A DNA stretch of 27,276 nt, from assembly GCA_026392535.1 (NCBI GenBank), contig JAPLBX010000064.1, positions 1-27,276 on the forward strand, in the 5' to 3' direction. Of this stretch, positions 1 to 7,600 are shown piece by piece. The stretch is from Actinomycetota bacterium. Lineage in GTDB: Bacteria; Actinomycetota; Actinomycetes; S36-B12; UBA5976. How positions within the stretch are numbered: the first letter of the stretch is position 1; every line of letters begins with the position of its first letter. Below the pieces are notes generated by a model. It was not told where the DNA came from and did not search any database. It saw only the letters and a program-made list of their open reading frames with translations. A program made the position numbers and the translations under genes.

Positions 1-114
1 CTTGAACTTGGGATCGAACGTTATACAAGCCCAGGGGGAAGTTCTGTTGGAGATGACACAAACTCGGGAAATGTTTACTTTCTTGGAGCTAAAATCGAGC
101 CTGTAACTCAATAA
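1..114 (+). CDS. 3' end of an unrecognised protein (partial)
   Basis: An open frame enters from the left edge in frame 1 and ends with TAA at 112-114, giving 37 C-terminal residues rich in Gly, Ser and Thr (it contains YTSPGGSSVGDD and ends GAKIEPVTQ). A strong terminator follows within 10 nt, which supports this being a real gene end. The fragment is too short to assign a family. The composition would suit the last strand of a secreted or beta-rich protein, but that is a guess. Confidence 0.6.
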   Translation, partial: LELGIERYTSPGGSSVGDDTNSGNVYFLGAKIEPVTQ

Positions 115-123
115 AACCTAAAG

Positions 124-163
124 ATGAGCCGCCGCGAGAACACTCTCAGGCGGCTCATTTTTA
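124..163 (+). terminator. Rho-independent terminator
   Basis: Perfect 10-bp stem ATGAGCCGCC (124-133) with GGCGGCTCAT (149-158), a 15-nt loop, then a T-rich run. It lies 10 nt after the stop of the partial upstream gene and before tRNA-Arg. Confidence 0.9.
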
Positions 164-197
164 TATGCAGAGTACATCTGCGAAACTACGCCCACCA

Positions 198-270
198 GCG
201 CTTGTAGCTCAATGGATAGAGTAACCGGTTTCTACCCGGTCGGTTGGGGGTTCGAGTCCCTCCAGGCGCG
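198..270 (+). tRNA. tRNA-Arg (anticodon UCU)
   Basis: A full cloverleaf can be folded by eye. The acceptor is GCGCTTG/CAGGCGC with one G-U pair. The D-arm is GCTC/GAGT. The anticodon stem ACCGG/CCGGT carries loop TTTCTAC, so the anticodon is TCT, reading AGA (and AGG by wobble). The T-arm GGGGG/CCCTC has loop TTCGAGT. Discriminator is G270. The next bases are CAA, so CCA is not encoded, unlike the tRNA-His and tRNA-Lys genes in this window. Length 73 nt. Confidence 0.93.
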
Positions 271-287
271 CAAACCTTTAATTCAAA

Positions 288-1172
288 TTACTTAATTGCT
301 GAGAACTTCAAAAGCCTTTGTGTGACACTGAAAAGGTTTTCTTCTGTGTCATCATCTCTTCGGTGAAGCACCAATTGAATATTGAATTCATCTAGTGAAT
401 CTTTTTCAGAAACTGGTAACCCTCCGAAAGAGATAAATGGCAAGAACCAGCAATCGCTTGCTTTTGTCCACTGTAAATCTGTGATTTTTTCTCCCGCACC
501 AAGTGCCTGAACATCGCTGTCGAGTTCAACTTCAACATTGCGATCACGAATTACATATCCCACTACTTTGGCTGAGAGTTTGACACTTGGGTCGCCCAAT
601 TCGTGCCACATCTTTTTAGCATCGATATCTTCATTTTTGAATTGCCACTTGCCGGATGTGTAACGGAATTCGCTAACGCTCATGTCCATAGCTTCGTTTT
701 GATAGCCAACAATCTCGGCCTTGTTTTCGTCACTGACGGCAATAGTCATGGTGACGGTTTGGCCATATGTAAAAAAGGTGGTTGGTTTGCGAAGCCCAAG
801 CATCGTGAATTGGTCAACATATTCAAATAAGTCAGCCAGAGCTCGCAATGAAAAGGTATCGCGCTTTTCAATAAGTGCGGCACTTTTGCGAACCTTTTCT
901 TGAACCTTGGCATCAGCCACATCGTGTCGACCTACAAGTTCTGACAAGTAATAGTCAAGAGCATCTAGATCGCGAATTTCTTCCATGGCATCGCCAAGGG
1001 AACTCATGTAGTCAGCATCGCCACCTGGGAGGTCTGGGTGAAACTTCTTGGCAAGTGACTTGTAATTGGCTTCAGCAATATCTAAAGCAAGTTTTGGGTT
1101 CTTATCCTTGACTGCAACTACTAAAACGTGTCTCGGAACACCAAGTGTGATTAGTGGATTTTCGCCAGCCAT
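288..1172 (-). CDS. J-domain-like protein of unknown function
   Basis: 294 residues. The N-terminal ~75 residues resemble a J domain: a helix ending YKSLAKKFHPD carries the HPD tripeptide at 45-47, followed by LPGGDADYMSSLGDAMEEI, which matches J-domain helix III spacing. HPD is the Hsp70/DnaK-stimulating motif in J proteins. The remaining ~200 residues have no recognised domain, no Gly/Phe linker and no zinc fingers, so this is not DnaJ itself. It starts 5 nt after the stop of the upstream minus-strand gene (1178-1759), so the two probably form an operon and may act together. It converges on tRNA-Arg, 17 nt away. A role as a DnaK co-chaperone is inference. The remnant J fold could also serve only as a binding module. 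Confidence 0.75.
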   Translation of the reverse strand: MAGENPLITLGVPRHVLVVAVKDKNPKLALDIAEANYKSLAKKFHPDLPGGDADYMSSLGDAMEEIRDLDALDYYLSELVGRHDVADAKVQEKVRKSAALIEKRDTFSLRALADLFEYVDQFTMLGLRKPTTFFTYGQTVTMTIAVSDENKAEIVGYQNEAMDMSVSEFRYTSGKWQFKNEDIDAKKMWHELGDPSVKLSAKVVGYVIRDRNVEVELDSDVQALGAGEKITDLQWTKASDCWFLPFISFGGLPVSEKDSLDEFNIQLVLHRRDDDTEENLFSVTQRLLKFSAIK

Positions 1173-1177
1173 GGTTC

Positions 1178-1759
1178 TTACTCGTCTTCTTCAACTTCAA
1201 GAACGTCTTCGCCGCCGAGAGTTCCACCGGTGTATTGGTAGTTGTCTAAGTCGGCTTCGTCGATGTATTCGTTGATGTCCCAAACTGTTGCGTCTAGAAC
1301 CTCTTCGTTTACTACTCGCTTGCCGCTTTCACGTAGCTCGCGAATTCGACTTAGCACTGCGCGAACAAAAACAAATGCGTTGGTATTACTTTCATCTTCA
1401 GATGCGATACCGCGGTCACGCAAACCAATTTCATACAAGTAATTAATTGCTGTCCACACATCGTCAGTTCCATAGGTGTCGAGCAAAACATTTAGGTCAT
1501 TCATTTGGTCGCGATCGATGCCGTGAAAAGTCAGCAGATCAACGATCTTTGCGATGTCATTTTCGTTATTAAGTTCAGGCTTTGCTTCGACTAAACGGCC
1601 GAGAGCAATTTGCTTGAAGCGGTCCAACGGGAATCTTTCATCCACATATGCAGGCAGATTTGAGATTACCTTCTCCAGGTCTCCACCGACTCGACGCACG
1701 ATATCTGGCAGATTTGCAGTCTCGGTGCTTTCAGAGTTATTGGTTTCGTTCTCGCTCAA
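1178..1759 (-). CDS. Conserved-looking acidic protein of unknown function, partner of the J-like gene
   Basis: The frame is open up to 1936, but the first 59 codons overlap the divergent gene at 1827 and look non-coding. I place the start at TTG 1759, which has an AGGAG Shine-Dalgarno at 1765-1769 with 5-nt spacing. That gives 193 residues beginning (M)SENETNNSESTETANLPDIV. The protein is strongly acidic, helical and soluble, with a C-terminal tail EDVLEVEEDE. No catalytic motif, signal peptide or membrane segment is visible. It is the first gene of a two-gene operon with the J-domain-like protein. No family is recognised. An alternative start inside the TTG-upstream stretch cannot be excluded. 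Confidence 0.72.
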   Translation of the reverse strand: MSENETNNSESTETANLPDIVRRVGGDLEKVISNLPAYVDERFPLDRFKQIALGRLVEAKPELNNENDIAKIVDLLTFHGIDRDQMNDLNVLLDTYGTDDVWTAINYLYEIGLRDRGIASEDESNTNAFVFVRAVLSRIRELRESGKRVVNEEVLDATVWDINEYIDEADLDNYQYTGGTLGGEDVLEVEEDE

Positions 1760-1826
1760 CAGATCTCCTGCGTAGAATGCGCCACTTGAGGCGCGGTTTG
1801 TGCTTAGCGCACATAGGAGATTGTAG

Positions 1827-2090
1827 ATGATTGTTACTCTTGAATTCACCGAAGTACTAGACCAATGCCGACTCACAGCAGAGGCTTTTGAAGAGCCAAT
1901 TGGCCAGGTTTTACTCGAATACGCCCCAAGCATCATCGGTTCTCACCAAGAGTCTGTGACTCTTCGGGTGCCTAAGTCTGAGGTCGGCAAGACCTGGACC
2001 CCTGAGTTGCACCGCATCACCAAAGAGCACCTAGATGCTATTCGCGATGAGCTGGATATTCCTTGTAAATTGAAAGTCGTTACTTACTAA
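1827..2090 (+). CDS. Small hypothetical protein
   Basis: 87 residues, beginning MIVTLEFTEVLDQCRLTAEAF. A good Shine-Dalgarno (TAGGAG, 1813-1818) precedes the ATG with ~8-nt spacing. It looks like a soluble alpha/beta protein with one cysteine near the N-terminus. No domain is recognised. It is divergent from the acidic-protein gene (start 1759) and its stop overlaps the stop of argG by 3-4 bp on the opposite strand. Reading-frame length, ribosome site and fit between neighbours support it as real. Confidence 0.7.
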   Translation: MIVTLEFTEVLDQCRLTAEAFEEPIGQVLLEYAPSIIGSHQESVTLRVPKSEVGKTWTPELHRITKEHLDAIRDELDIPCKLKVVTY

Positions 2091-3427
2091 TTCTTCTTTT
2101 CACCATCGGTGAGTTCGCCAACCAAGTTAGCTTGGCCACCATCTAGTTGACCTTGCTTGGCATACATTTCAAGTTTTGCACGAGTATCAGCGATATCCAG
2201 ATTGCGCATCGTTAGTTGACCAATTCGATCTTGTGGACCAAATGCTGCATCTTCAGTTCTTTCCATTGACAGTTTGTCTGGGTGGTATGAAAGATGCGGG
2301 CCAACAGTATTGATAATTGTGTAGTCATCACCGCGGCGCAAACGAAGAGTTACTTCACCACTGACAGCAGATGCAACCCAACGTTGCAATGATTCACGCA
2401 GCATTAGTGCTTGTGGATCAAACCAGCGACCTTCATACAGCAAACGTCCTAAGCGGCGACCTTCTGCGTGGTAGTTAGCCAGCGTGTCTTCGTTGTGGAT
2501 TGCAGACAAAAGCCGTTCATATGCAAAGAACAAAAGTGCCATGCCTGGAGCTTCATAAATTCCGCGACTTTTCGCTTCGATGATGCGGTTTTCAATTTGG
2601 TCAGCCATACCAAGACCATGCCGGCCACCAACATTGTTTGCTTCTTTCATCAATGCAACTGCATCAAGTTCTTTACCGTTGATTGCAACTGGACGACCTT
2701 GTTCAAAACGAATCTCTACATCTTCAGTTTTGATTTCAACTGTTGGATCCCAAAATCGAACCCCCATGATTGGTTGCACAATTTCCATTGAAGAATCTAA
2801 GAGTTCTAAAGATTTAGCTTCGTGAGTTGCGCCGAGAATATTCGCATCGGTTGAGTAAGCCCTTTCAACTGAGTCACGGTAAGGAAGTTTGTGTGCCGTC
2901 ATCCACTCAGACATTTCTTTACGGCCACCTAGTTCGTTTACGAACGCAGTGTCTAGCCATGGCTTGTAGATGCGAAGGGCAGGGTTTGCCAGGAGTCCAT
3001 AACGGTAGAAACGTTCGATGTCGTTTCCTTTATATGTCGAACCATCTCCCCAGATCGCAACGCCATCTTTAAGCATTGCCCGAACGAGCAGAGTTCCAGT
3101 GACTGCGCGGCCAAGTGGTGTGGTGTTGAAGTATTGCTTGCCGCCACTTCGGATGTGAAATGCTCCACATGCGATTGCTGCGAAACCTTCTTCAACTAAT
3201 GCCAATTTACAATCAACTAGTCGGGCACCTTCTGCGCCATACTCAGTGGCGCGGCTAGGAACTGAATCGATGTCAGGTTCGTCATATTGTCCAAGGTCTG
3301 CCGTATAGGCATAAGGGATAGCGCCGTTTTCACGCATCCATGCAACAGCTACTGAGGTATCAAGCCCACCTGAGAAGGCAATTCCGACCTTTTCGCCGAC
3401 TGGCAGTGATGCGAGGACCTTAGACAT
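2087..3427 (-). CDS. argG: Argininosuccinate synthase
   Basis: 446 residues. It joins citrulline and aspartate using ATP to give argininosuccinate, the penultimate step of arginine synthesis, in the cytosol. The N-terminal PP-loop of the N-type ATP pyrophosphatase fold is clear: AFSGGLDTS at 17-25. Further family signatures include TADLGQYDEPDI, GDGSTYKGNDIERFYRYG and RHGLGMADQIENR. Length and sequence resemble the long (E. coli-type, ~447 residue) class rather than the ~400-residue class common in many bacteria. No other arg genes are adjacent. The ATG sits exactly 6 nt after TAGGTT (3434-3439), suggesting a leaderless transcript started from its own promoter even though the CotH-like gene lies just upstream on the same strand. 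Confidence 0.97.
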   Translation of the reverse strand: MSKVLASLPVGEKVGIAFSGGLDTSVAVAWMRENGAIPYAYTADLGQYDEPDIDSVPSRATEYGAEGARLVDCKLALVEEGFAAIACGAFHIRSGGKQYFNTTPLGRAVTGTLLVRAMLKDGVAIWGDGSTYKGNDIERFYRYGLLANPALRIYKPWLDTAFVNELGGRKEMSEWMTAHKLPYRDSVERAYSTDANILGATHEAKSLELLDSSMEIVQPIMGVRFWDPTVEIKTEDVEIRFEQGRPVAINGKELDAVALMKEANNVGGRHGLGMADQIENRIIEAKSRGIYEAPGMALLFFAYERLLSAIHNEDTLANYHAEGRRLGRLLYEGRWFDPQALMLRESLQRWVASAVSGEVTLRLRRGDDYTIINTVGPHLSYHPDKLSMERTEDAAFGPQDRIGQLTMRNLDIADTRAKLEMYAKQGQLDGGQANLVGELTDGEKKN

Positions 3428-3433
3428 GGGAGA

Positions 3434-3439
3434 AACCTA
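3434..3439 (-). promoter_or_regulatory. -10 box of a probable leaderless argG promoter
   Basis: On the minus strand, TAGGTT followed by TCTCCC (6 nt) and then ATG of argG. This matches the TANNNT-N6-start arrangement seen at six other genes in the window. No convincing Shine-Dalgarno is present. Confidence 0.6.
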
Positions 3440-3447
3440 CACAGACT

Positions 3448-5268
3448 TCACTTTAGGTAGGTAATAACTACCTTTGTGGTGTCTTTGGCCATCCGTGAGT
3501 TTGTTTTATAGGTTGAATCATCTGGAGTGGACATTCCAGCATCCTTTAATACATCCATAATCTTTTTGAGCATGGTGGTTCCGTTTTTCATCGAACCAGT
3601 AACTGTGACCTTTAAGTCCTTGATTGCCTTGATTCCTGTCACCACACCTGTGTTGTGTAATTTAACAAAAGATCTTTCCGTCAATCTATTTTTTGTACCA
3701 GTAGTTGAAACAACCAAATTTGCAGATGCTTTAGTCAAAACATAAGCTGAGATTTCATAAGTCTGACTAGATTGGCCATTTCGAGAAGTAACGTCCACAG
3801 AAATTGTGTTTAGGCCAGTCTTCAAATTATTTAATGCAGAAATTTCTACATCGGCTTGGCTCTGCCTTGCAGTTGCACTAACCGTGACACTCTTAGTTCC
3901 TGGTTGCAAATAAACGGTTGATAGATCATTTTCTGCAACTGGAATCTCGATTTTTTTGCCGGCTACACGGAGCTGGCTGAGCGCACTGTCATAAAGCTGC
4001 ACACGAGAAACACCCGGCACGTCTTGATAATTAGTTAATGCCCAGTCGTAGTTTCCATCAAGTACTGGTCTCGTAACATAGGTTTGATACCACTGAATAT
4101 CGCCCAAGCTATTCGAGTTAAACCAATAGCGGCGCCAATACGGTTCGACATTATCGGCCAGTTCAGGATTAATGCGTTGTGAAATATCAACAACCATCTG
4201 ATCTAGATCCAGAGTTTTAATTGCGTAAGTTGCATCTGCAACCGCTTGAACATACAGAGCAAAGCATTGTGGAGTTTGAATGCACCTTTGACTCATAATC
4301 TTGCTGGTCCAGTTGTAGTCAATTGGACCACCCCAAGTGCCATCTACACCCCAAGGCAACATTGTGAAAATTCCATTTTCATCCGAGTGAATGAAGTAGT
4401 TGTTTCCGTTGTAGGAATAGCCATCCCAGTGGCCAATGGTTTGTTCAACCGCCCACTCGCGCACCATTTCCTGCATGTCCGCAACTTTGTTTATTTCTGT
4501 CCACCAGTCTTCAGCAGCATTTGCCTGCAGCAATGGCATTAAATCGTTTCGGTTAGTCAGGCTGCCAGTCTCAACCTGAAACACGTACTCATATTCTGGA
4601 ACTAAATCAGCCCAGTGGTAAGGAACTCCACCCTTGTATAAATGCTGAGTTGAATCAAACCATCTTGAAAGGCTGACTCTGTCTAATGATTCAATCATGG
4701 TGTAAAGCCCATAATTCAAATCATTTATATGAAGATTTGTGTAACCAGTTCGCGAAGCTGGAACTCCCATTGCACGAAAAACTCTCATAGCGAGTTGCTG
4801 ATTTAGCGCACTACCTTCTTGAGCCATGTTGTTTAGAATCATTTTCTTCACGCCAAAAATCTTTTGTCCTTCGACAAACGCATCAACTTTTATTTTGATT
4901 CCTGGTTTCGTGTCAATTGTCCGCCAAGAACCCCAAGCGCCTTTAAGGTGAAAACCAACTAACAATGGTCCAACAGTTTCGCCTTTAACTGTCATGGTCA
5001 GCTGAGCTTCTCTCCACGGACCTTCATACTGCCAGTCACAGCAAGACCTGAAATACTCAATGATTGATTCATCAACGTCTAGCTGAATGCTATTTACATC
5101 TACTGGATCGAAGATGTTGGCAGCCTCGTCATCGCCTTCCACGTAAGGTGAAGGTGTGGTGCTGTATAGATATCCATTTGCGGCGGAAGAACCAGGCAAG
5201 CTAATGAACGAAGTGAGGATTGCAAGCGTCAAAACGAGTGCAAATTTAGATATGTAATTCTTTCTCAC
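3448..5268 (-). CDS. Secreted CotH-kinase-family protein
   Basis: 606 residues, GTG start. A Sec signal peptide is clear: MRKNYISKF, a hydrophobic core, then SSA-A near residue 30. Residues ~60-400 match the CotH spore-coat kinase family: KPGIKIKVD (~121-129), KKMILNN (~141-147), LHINDLNYGLYTMIESLDR (~179-197), LYKGG, GHWDGYSYNGNNYF (~279-292) and LPWGVDGTWG (~304-313). CotH proteins are atypical extracytoplasmic kinases. The acidic residues in the last two motifs correspond to the catalytic or metal-binding region. Here the usual PWDxD reads PWGVD, so one acidic residue is replaced. A cadherin-like beta-sandwich follows (~440-510), then an unrecognised ~90-residue C-terminal domain. No other spore or coat genes are near, so the role is more likely in cell-surface modification. 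Substrate unknown. Confidence 0.83.
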   Translation of the reverse strand: MRKNYISKFALVLTLAILTSFISLPGSSAANGYLYSTTPSPYVEGDDEAANIFDPVDVNSIQLDVDESIIEYFRSCCDWQYEGPWREAQLTMTVKGETVGPLLVGFHLKGAWGSWRTIDTKPGIKIKVDAFVEGQKIFGVKKMILNNMAQEGSALNQQLAMRVFRAMGVPASRTGYTNLHINDLNYGLYTMIESLDRVSLSRWFDSTQHLYKGGVPYHWADLVPEYEYVFQVETGSLTNRNDLMPLLQANAAEDWWTEINKVADMQEMVREWAVEQTIGHWDGYSYNGNNYFIHSDENGIFTMLPWGVDGTWGGPIDYNWTSKIMSQRCIQTPQCFALYVQAVADATYAIKTLDLDQMVVDISQRINPELADNVEPYWRRYWFNSNSLGDIQWYQTYVTRPVLDGNYDWALTNYQDVPGVSRVQLYDSALSQLRVAGKKIEIPVAENDLSTVYLQPGTKSVTVSATARQSQADVEISALNNLKTGLNTISVDVTSRNGQSSQTYEISAYVLTKASANLVVSTTGTKNRLTERSFVKLHNTGVVTGIKAIKDLKVTVTGSMKNGTTMLKKIMDVLKDAGMSTPDDSTYKTNSRMAKDTTKVVITYLK

Positions 5269-5341
5269 TTGAAATCCATGTCCGCTCTCAGTAGATGCAA
5301 AAGCCTAAGGTAGTCAAAGATTCTGTGCCTTTCCACATGCG

Positions 5342-5347
5342 TAGGCT
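5342..5347 (+). promoter_or_regulatory. -10 box of a probable leaderless P450 promoter
   Basis: TAGGCT, then CGGGTC (6 nt), then the GTG start at 5354. There is no Shine-Dalgarno upstream of this GTG. Confidence 0.55.
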
Positions 5348-5353
5348 CGGGTC

Positions 5354-6661
5354 GTGGCTGTTAAACATGTTGCCCCAGGGCCGGACGCACTAACCATGCT
5401 CAAGAACCTGGCTGCTATCCGCTCAGACACCACTGGTTTCTTGATGAATATGCACCAAAAATACGGTGCGATTGTGCAATATCCGGTCCCCATTCCAGCC
5501 TTCTCAATCAGCAATCCTGAAACTGTTGACTACGTATTGCGATCGAACGCGAGAAATTATGCAAAGCAAACTTTGCAATACAAATCACTTTCCATTGTCA
5601 CAGGTGAAGGCCTACTTACGGCTGATGGCGAGATTTGGAAATCCCACCGTAAAGTTTTGCAACCTGCATTTCACCGAGCAATGCAGTCCCTAGTAATTGA
5701 ATCAATTGAAGATTCCTATCTGGTGCTTCAAGAAAAGTGGACCAATAATCCGGAAGTTGAAATTGCTGCTGCGATGCAACACCTGACTTTAGAAGTAGTA
5801 GGGCGGGCACTTTTTGGTAAATCTTTAAGTGGTGAGAGTGAGGCCATCGCAAGTGCAACAATTGCAGCTCTTGATGTTGTGGTTGCAAAAGCGCAAATGC
5901 CATTGCCAATTCCAACTTGGGTACCGACAAAAAATCATCGCAAATTGAATCGTGCAATTAGGCAACTCGATGAAGCCGTAGAACAATTATTGCTATCCCC
6001 TGCCACTCATCCTGATGCGTTTATCTCTTTGCTGCGTGAAGCTCATGAAACAGATCCACAAAAATTCGATATCAAAGCTATCCGAGATGAAATTGTCACA
6101 TTTATTGTTGCCGGCCATGAAACAGTTGCAAGTGCAATGGCATGGATGTGGCAATTGCTTAATGAGAACAACGAAATTCTTCACACTTGTATTTCTGAAG
6201 CAAAAAGCGCACCCCACCTAAACGACCTAGCGCAAGTTCCTTACTTGCAATCAGTTTTTGCAGAAACCATGCGCCTTTATCCACCAGCCTGGTTGATCAC
6301 TCGCAGCACAATTTCAAATGACACGTTGGAAGGCATCGAGATTCCGGCAAATGCATTAATCATCATGAGCCCATATATGTTGCAACATCAGGGAAGCTGG
6401 CAAGACCCAGAGAAATTCGATCCAAGCCGATTTTCAGATCCTCAATCCCAATTGGCTCGAAGTGAATACCTGCCGTTTGGTTTGGGCGCTCGGATGTGCA
6501 TCGGCCGTGACATGGCTCTAGTTGAAGGCCCGTTGCTAATGGCTCGGATCTTGCGGGACTTTGATGTGCGGCCAACAAATGACTGGTCGGATGTTGGGAT
6601 GACGCAAAGTGTCACATTGCACCCAGCTAGCCCAATGTTGGCGAAACTGTCACGAATATAA
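5354..6661 (+). CDS. Cytochrome P450
   Basis: 435 residues. All P450 landmarks are visible: the I-helix oxygen-activation motif AGHET (253-257), the K-helix ExxR as ETMR (304-307), the PERF-like segment (DPSRF), and the haem loop FGLGARMCIG with the proximal cysteine at 382. There is no membrane anchor, so it is a soluble enzyme. The AGHET and short loops resemble the CYP102/CYP110/CYP4-like clan more than typical actinobacterial CYP105-type enzymes. No ferredoxin or ferredoxin reductase gene is adjacent. The neighbouring Rieske protein is predicted to be exported, so it is an unlikely direct redox partner. Substrate unknown; fatty acid, terpenoid or carotenoid are all possible. The GTG start is supported by the 6-nt-spaced TAGGCT upstream. 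Divergent from the CotH-like gene. Confidence 0.95.
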   Translation: MAVKHVAPGPDALTMLKNLAAIRSDTTGFLMNMHQKYGAIVQYPVPIPAFSISNPETVDYVLRSNARNYAKQTLQYKSLSIVTGEGLLTADGEIWKSHRKVLQPAFHRAMQSLVIESIEDSYLVLQEKWTNNPEVEIAAAMQHLTLEVVGRALFGKSLSGESEAIASATIAALDVVVAKAQMPLPIPTWVPTKNHRKLNRAIRQLDEAVEQLLLSPATHPDAFISLLREAHETDPQKFDIKAIRDEIVTFIVAGHETVASAMAWMWQLLNENNEILHTCISEAKSAPHLNDLAQVPYLQSVFAETMRLYPPAWLITRSTISNDTLEGIEIPANALIIMSPYMLQHQGSWQDPEKFDPSRFSDPQSQLARSEYLPFGLGARMCIGRDMALVEGPLLMARILRDFDVRPTNDWSDVGMTQSVTLHPASPMLAKLSRI

Positions 6662-6686
6662 CTAAGCCAAAATCTAATTTTTCAAT

Positions 6687-6692
6687 TATTCT
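6687..6692 (+). promoter_or_regulatory. -10 box of a probable leaderless promoter for the Rieske gene
   Basis: TATTCT, then CCCTCC (6 nt), then the ATG at 6699. The region upstream of this ATG is pyrimidine-rich and has no Shine-Dalgarno. Confidence 0.55.
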
Positions 6693-6698
6693 CCCTCC

Positions 6699-7085
6699 AT
6701 GGAAGACTTTTCTCGGCGCACCTTTATTGGTGGCACAATTGCAATTGTTGCAACCCTCGTTAGTTCTCAAGGGTCCAATGCAGCAAGTACGTACAAACTT
6801 GGTAAGACCTCAAAATTCAAACCAGGCTCTTTGTTGATTGTTACTGTGCCTGGACAAGGTCAAAAAGTTAGCGTGCTAGCAACCGCAACAGGTTTCTTTG
6901 CATTTTCAACATCCTGCACCCATCAAGGATTTCAATTACAAGCTGAGGGCAAGAAACTTGTTTGCACCTATCACGGATCTCAATTTGATGCTAAAACGGG
7001 CAATGTGAAAGCTGGTCCTGCTACGAGGGCACTTACAAAGTACCGAACATCGGTTAAAAAGGGTTACCTCTACATTACGCTGTGA
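6699..7085 (+). CDS. Tat-exported Rieske [2Fe-2S] protein
   Basis: 128 residues. The N-terminus has a twin-arginine signal, DFSRRTFIGG, followed by a hydrophobic stretch and an Ala-rich cleavage area (SNAAS, ~26-30). Cofactor-loaded proteins often leave by the Tat route. The mature domain is a minimal Rieske fold: box 1 CTH (C73, H75) and box 2 CTYH (C89, H92), followed by GSQFDAKTG. Two Cys and two His would ligate a [2Fe-2S] cluster. There is no catalytic mononuclear iron domain and no transmembrane anchor beyond the signal, so it is an electron carrier outside the membrane with an unknown partner. It resembles the small Rieske proteins fused or associated with cytochrome bc or ubiquinol oxidoreductases. 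It overlaps the next gene at TGATG. Confidence 0.92.
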   Translation: MEDFSRRTFIGGTIAIVATLVSSQGSNAASTYKLGKTSKFKPGSLLIVTVPGQGQKVSVLATATGFFAFSTSCTHQGFQLQAEGKKLVCTYHGSQFDAKTGNVKAGPATRALTKYRTSVKKGYLYITL

Positions 7086-7576
7086 TGATTATGAGTTTCG
7101 AAGTCCGGCCGTTGAAAGACTCAGACCTAGAGCAATTACTAATTGTTCAACGTGCAGCTTATGGCGATATTTATATTGAAACTAAAGAAATCTTTTTAAC
7201 AAAACTTCTAGTCTCAAATCCGACCTGCTTAGGTGGATTTATAGATGGTCGGATGGCCGGCTATTGCATAGGTTTCAATTGGCAATCTGGTCTGCCAGTT
7301 CCACTTCACAGTGACATTCGTGAAATCACTCATACCGAAAACGCTTATTACATCCACGATATTGCAATCCATCCTGATTTCGAAGGTAAAGGACTTGCTC
7401 GCACATTCATGGAACAATCTATTGAAATTGCTCGCTCGCGTGGATTCAAAAGCATCGAACTAACGGCTGTGCAATCAGCAGCGACATACTGGGAAAGATT
7501 TGGCTATCAGCCGATGGCTGAAGCCCAAGGTGGCTATGGCGCAGAAGCTATGCGCTACCAATTGATTTTGGAATAG
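7085..7576 (+). CDS. GNAT-family N-acetyltransferase
   Basis: 163 residues from ATG 7085, which overlaps the Rieske stop as TGATG. GTG 7082 and ATG 7091 are alternative starts. The GNAT fold is recognisable: an N-terminal strand FEVRPLKDSDLEQLL, motif A with DIAIHPDFEGKGLARTFME (an acetyl-CoA pyrophosphate loop of the Q/RxxGxG/A type), and a C-terminal EAMRYQLI strand after YWERFGYQPM. The acceptor cannot be predicted; small amine or N-terminal amine acceptors are typical of this family. Translational coupling to the Rieske gene looks likely, but a functional link is not evident. Confidence 0.88.
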   Translation: MIMSFEVRPLKDSDLEQLLIVQRAAYGDIYIETKEIFLTKLLVSNPTCLGGFIDGRMAGYCIGFNWQSGLPVPLHSDIREITHTENAYYIHDIAIHPDFEGKGLARTFMEQSIEIARSRGFKSIELTAVQSAATYWERFGYQPMAEAQGGYGAEAMRYQLILE

Positions 7577-7600
7577 CTAAATATTTTTGGAATAACTAAA
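7566..7600. repeat. Imperfect 16-bp direct repeat, 19-bp period
   Basis: TTTTGGAATAGCTAAA (7566-7581) recurs as TTTTGGAATAACTAAA (7585-7600), 15 of 16 identical. It spans the end of the GNAT gene and reaches the stop codon of the convergent DUF3293 gene. It looks like a small tandem duplication at the convergent junction. Confidence 0.75.

Noticed and set aside
1760..1936. Extra 59 codons at the N-terminus of the acidic-protein frame
   Set aside because: They overlap the divergent gene at 1827. The AGGAG-preceded TTG at 1759 is a better start, and the composition before it is unlike the rest.
2468..2825. Overlapping plus-strand frames antisense to argG
   Set aside because: argG is unambiguous on the other strand; these frames have no ribosome site or family resemblance.
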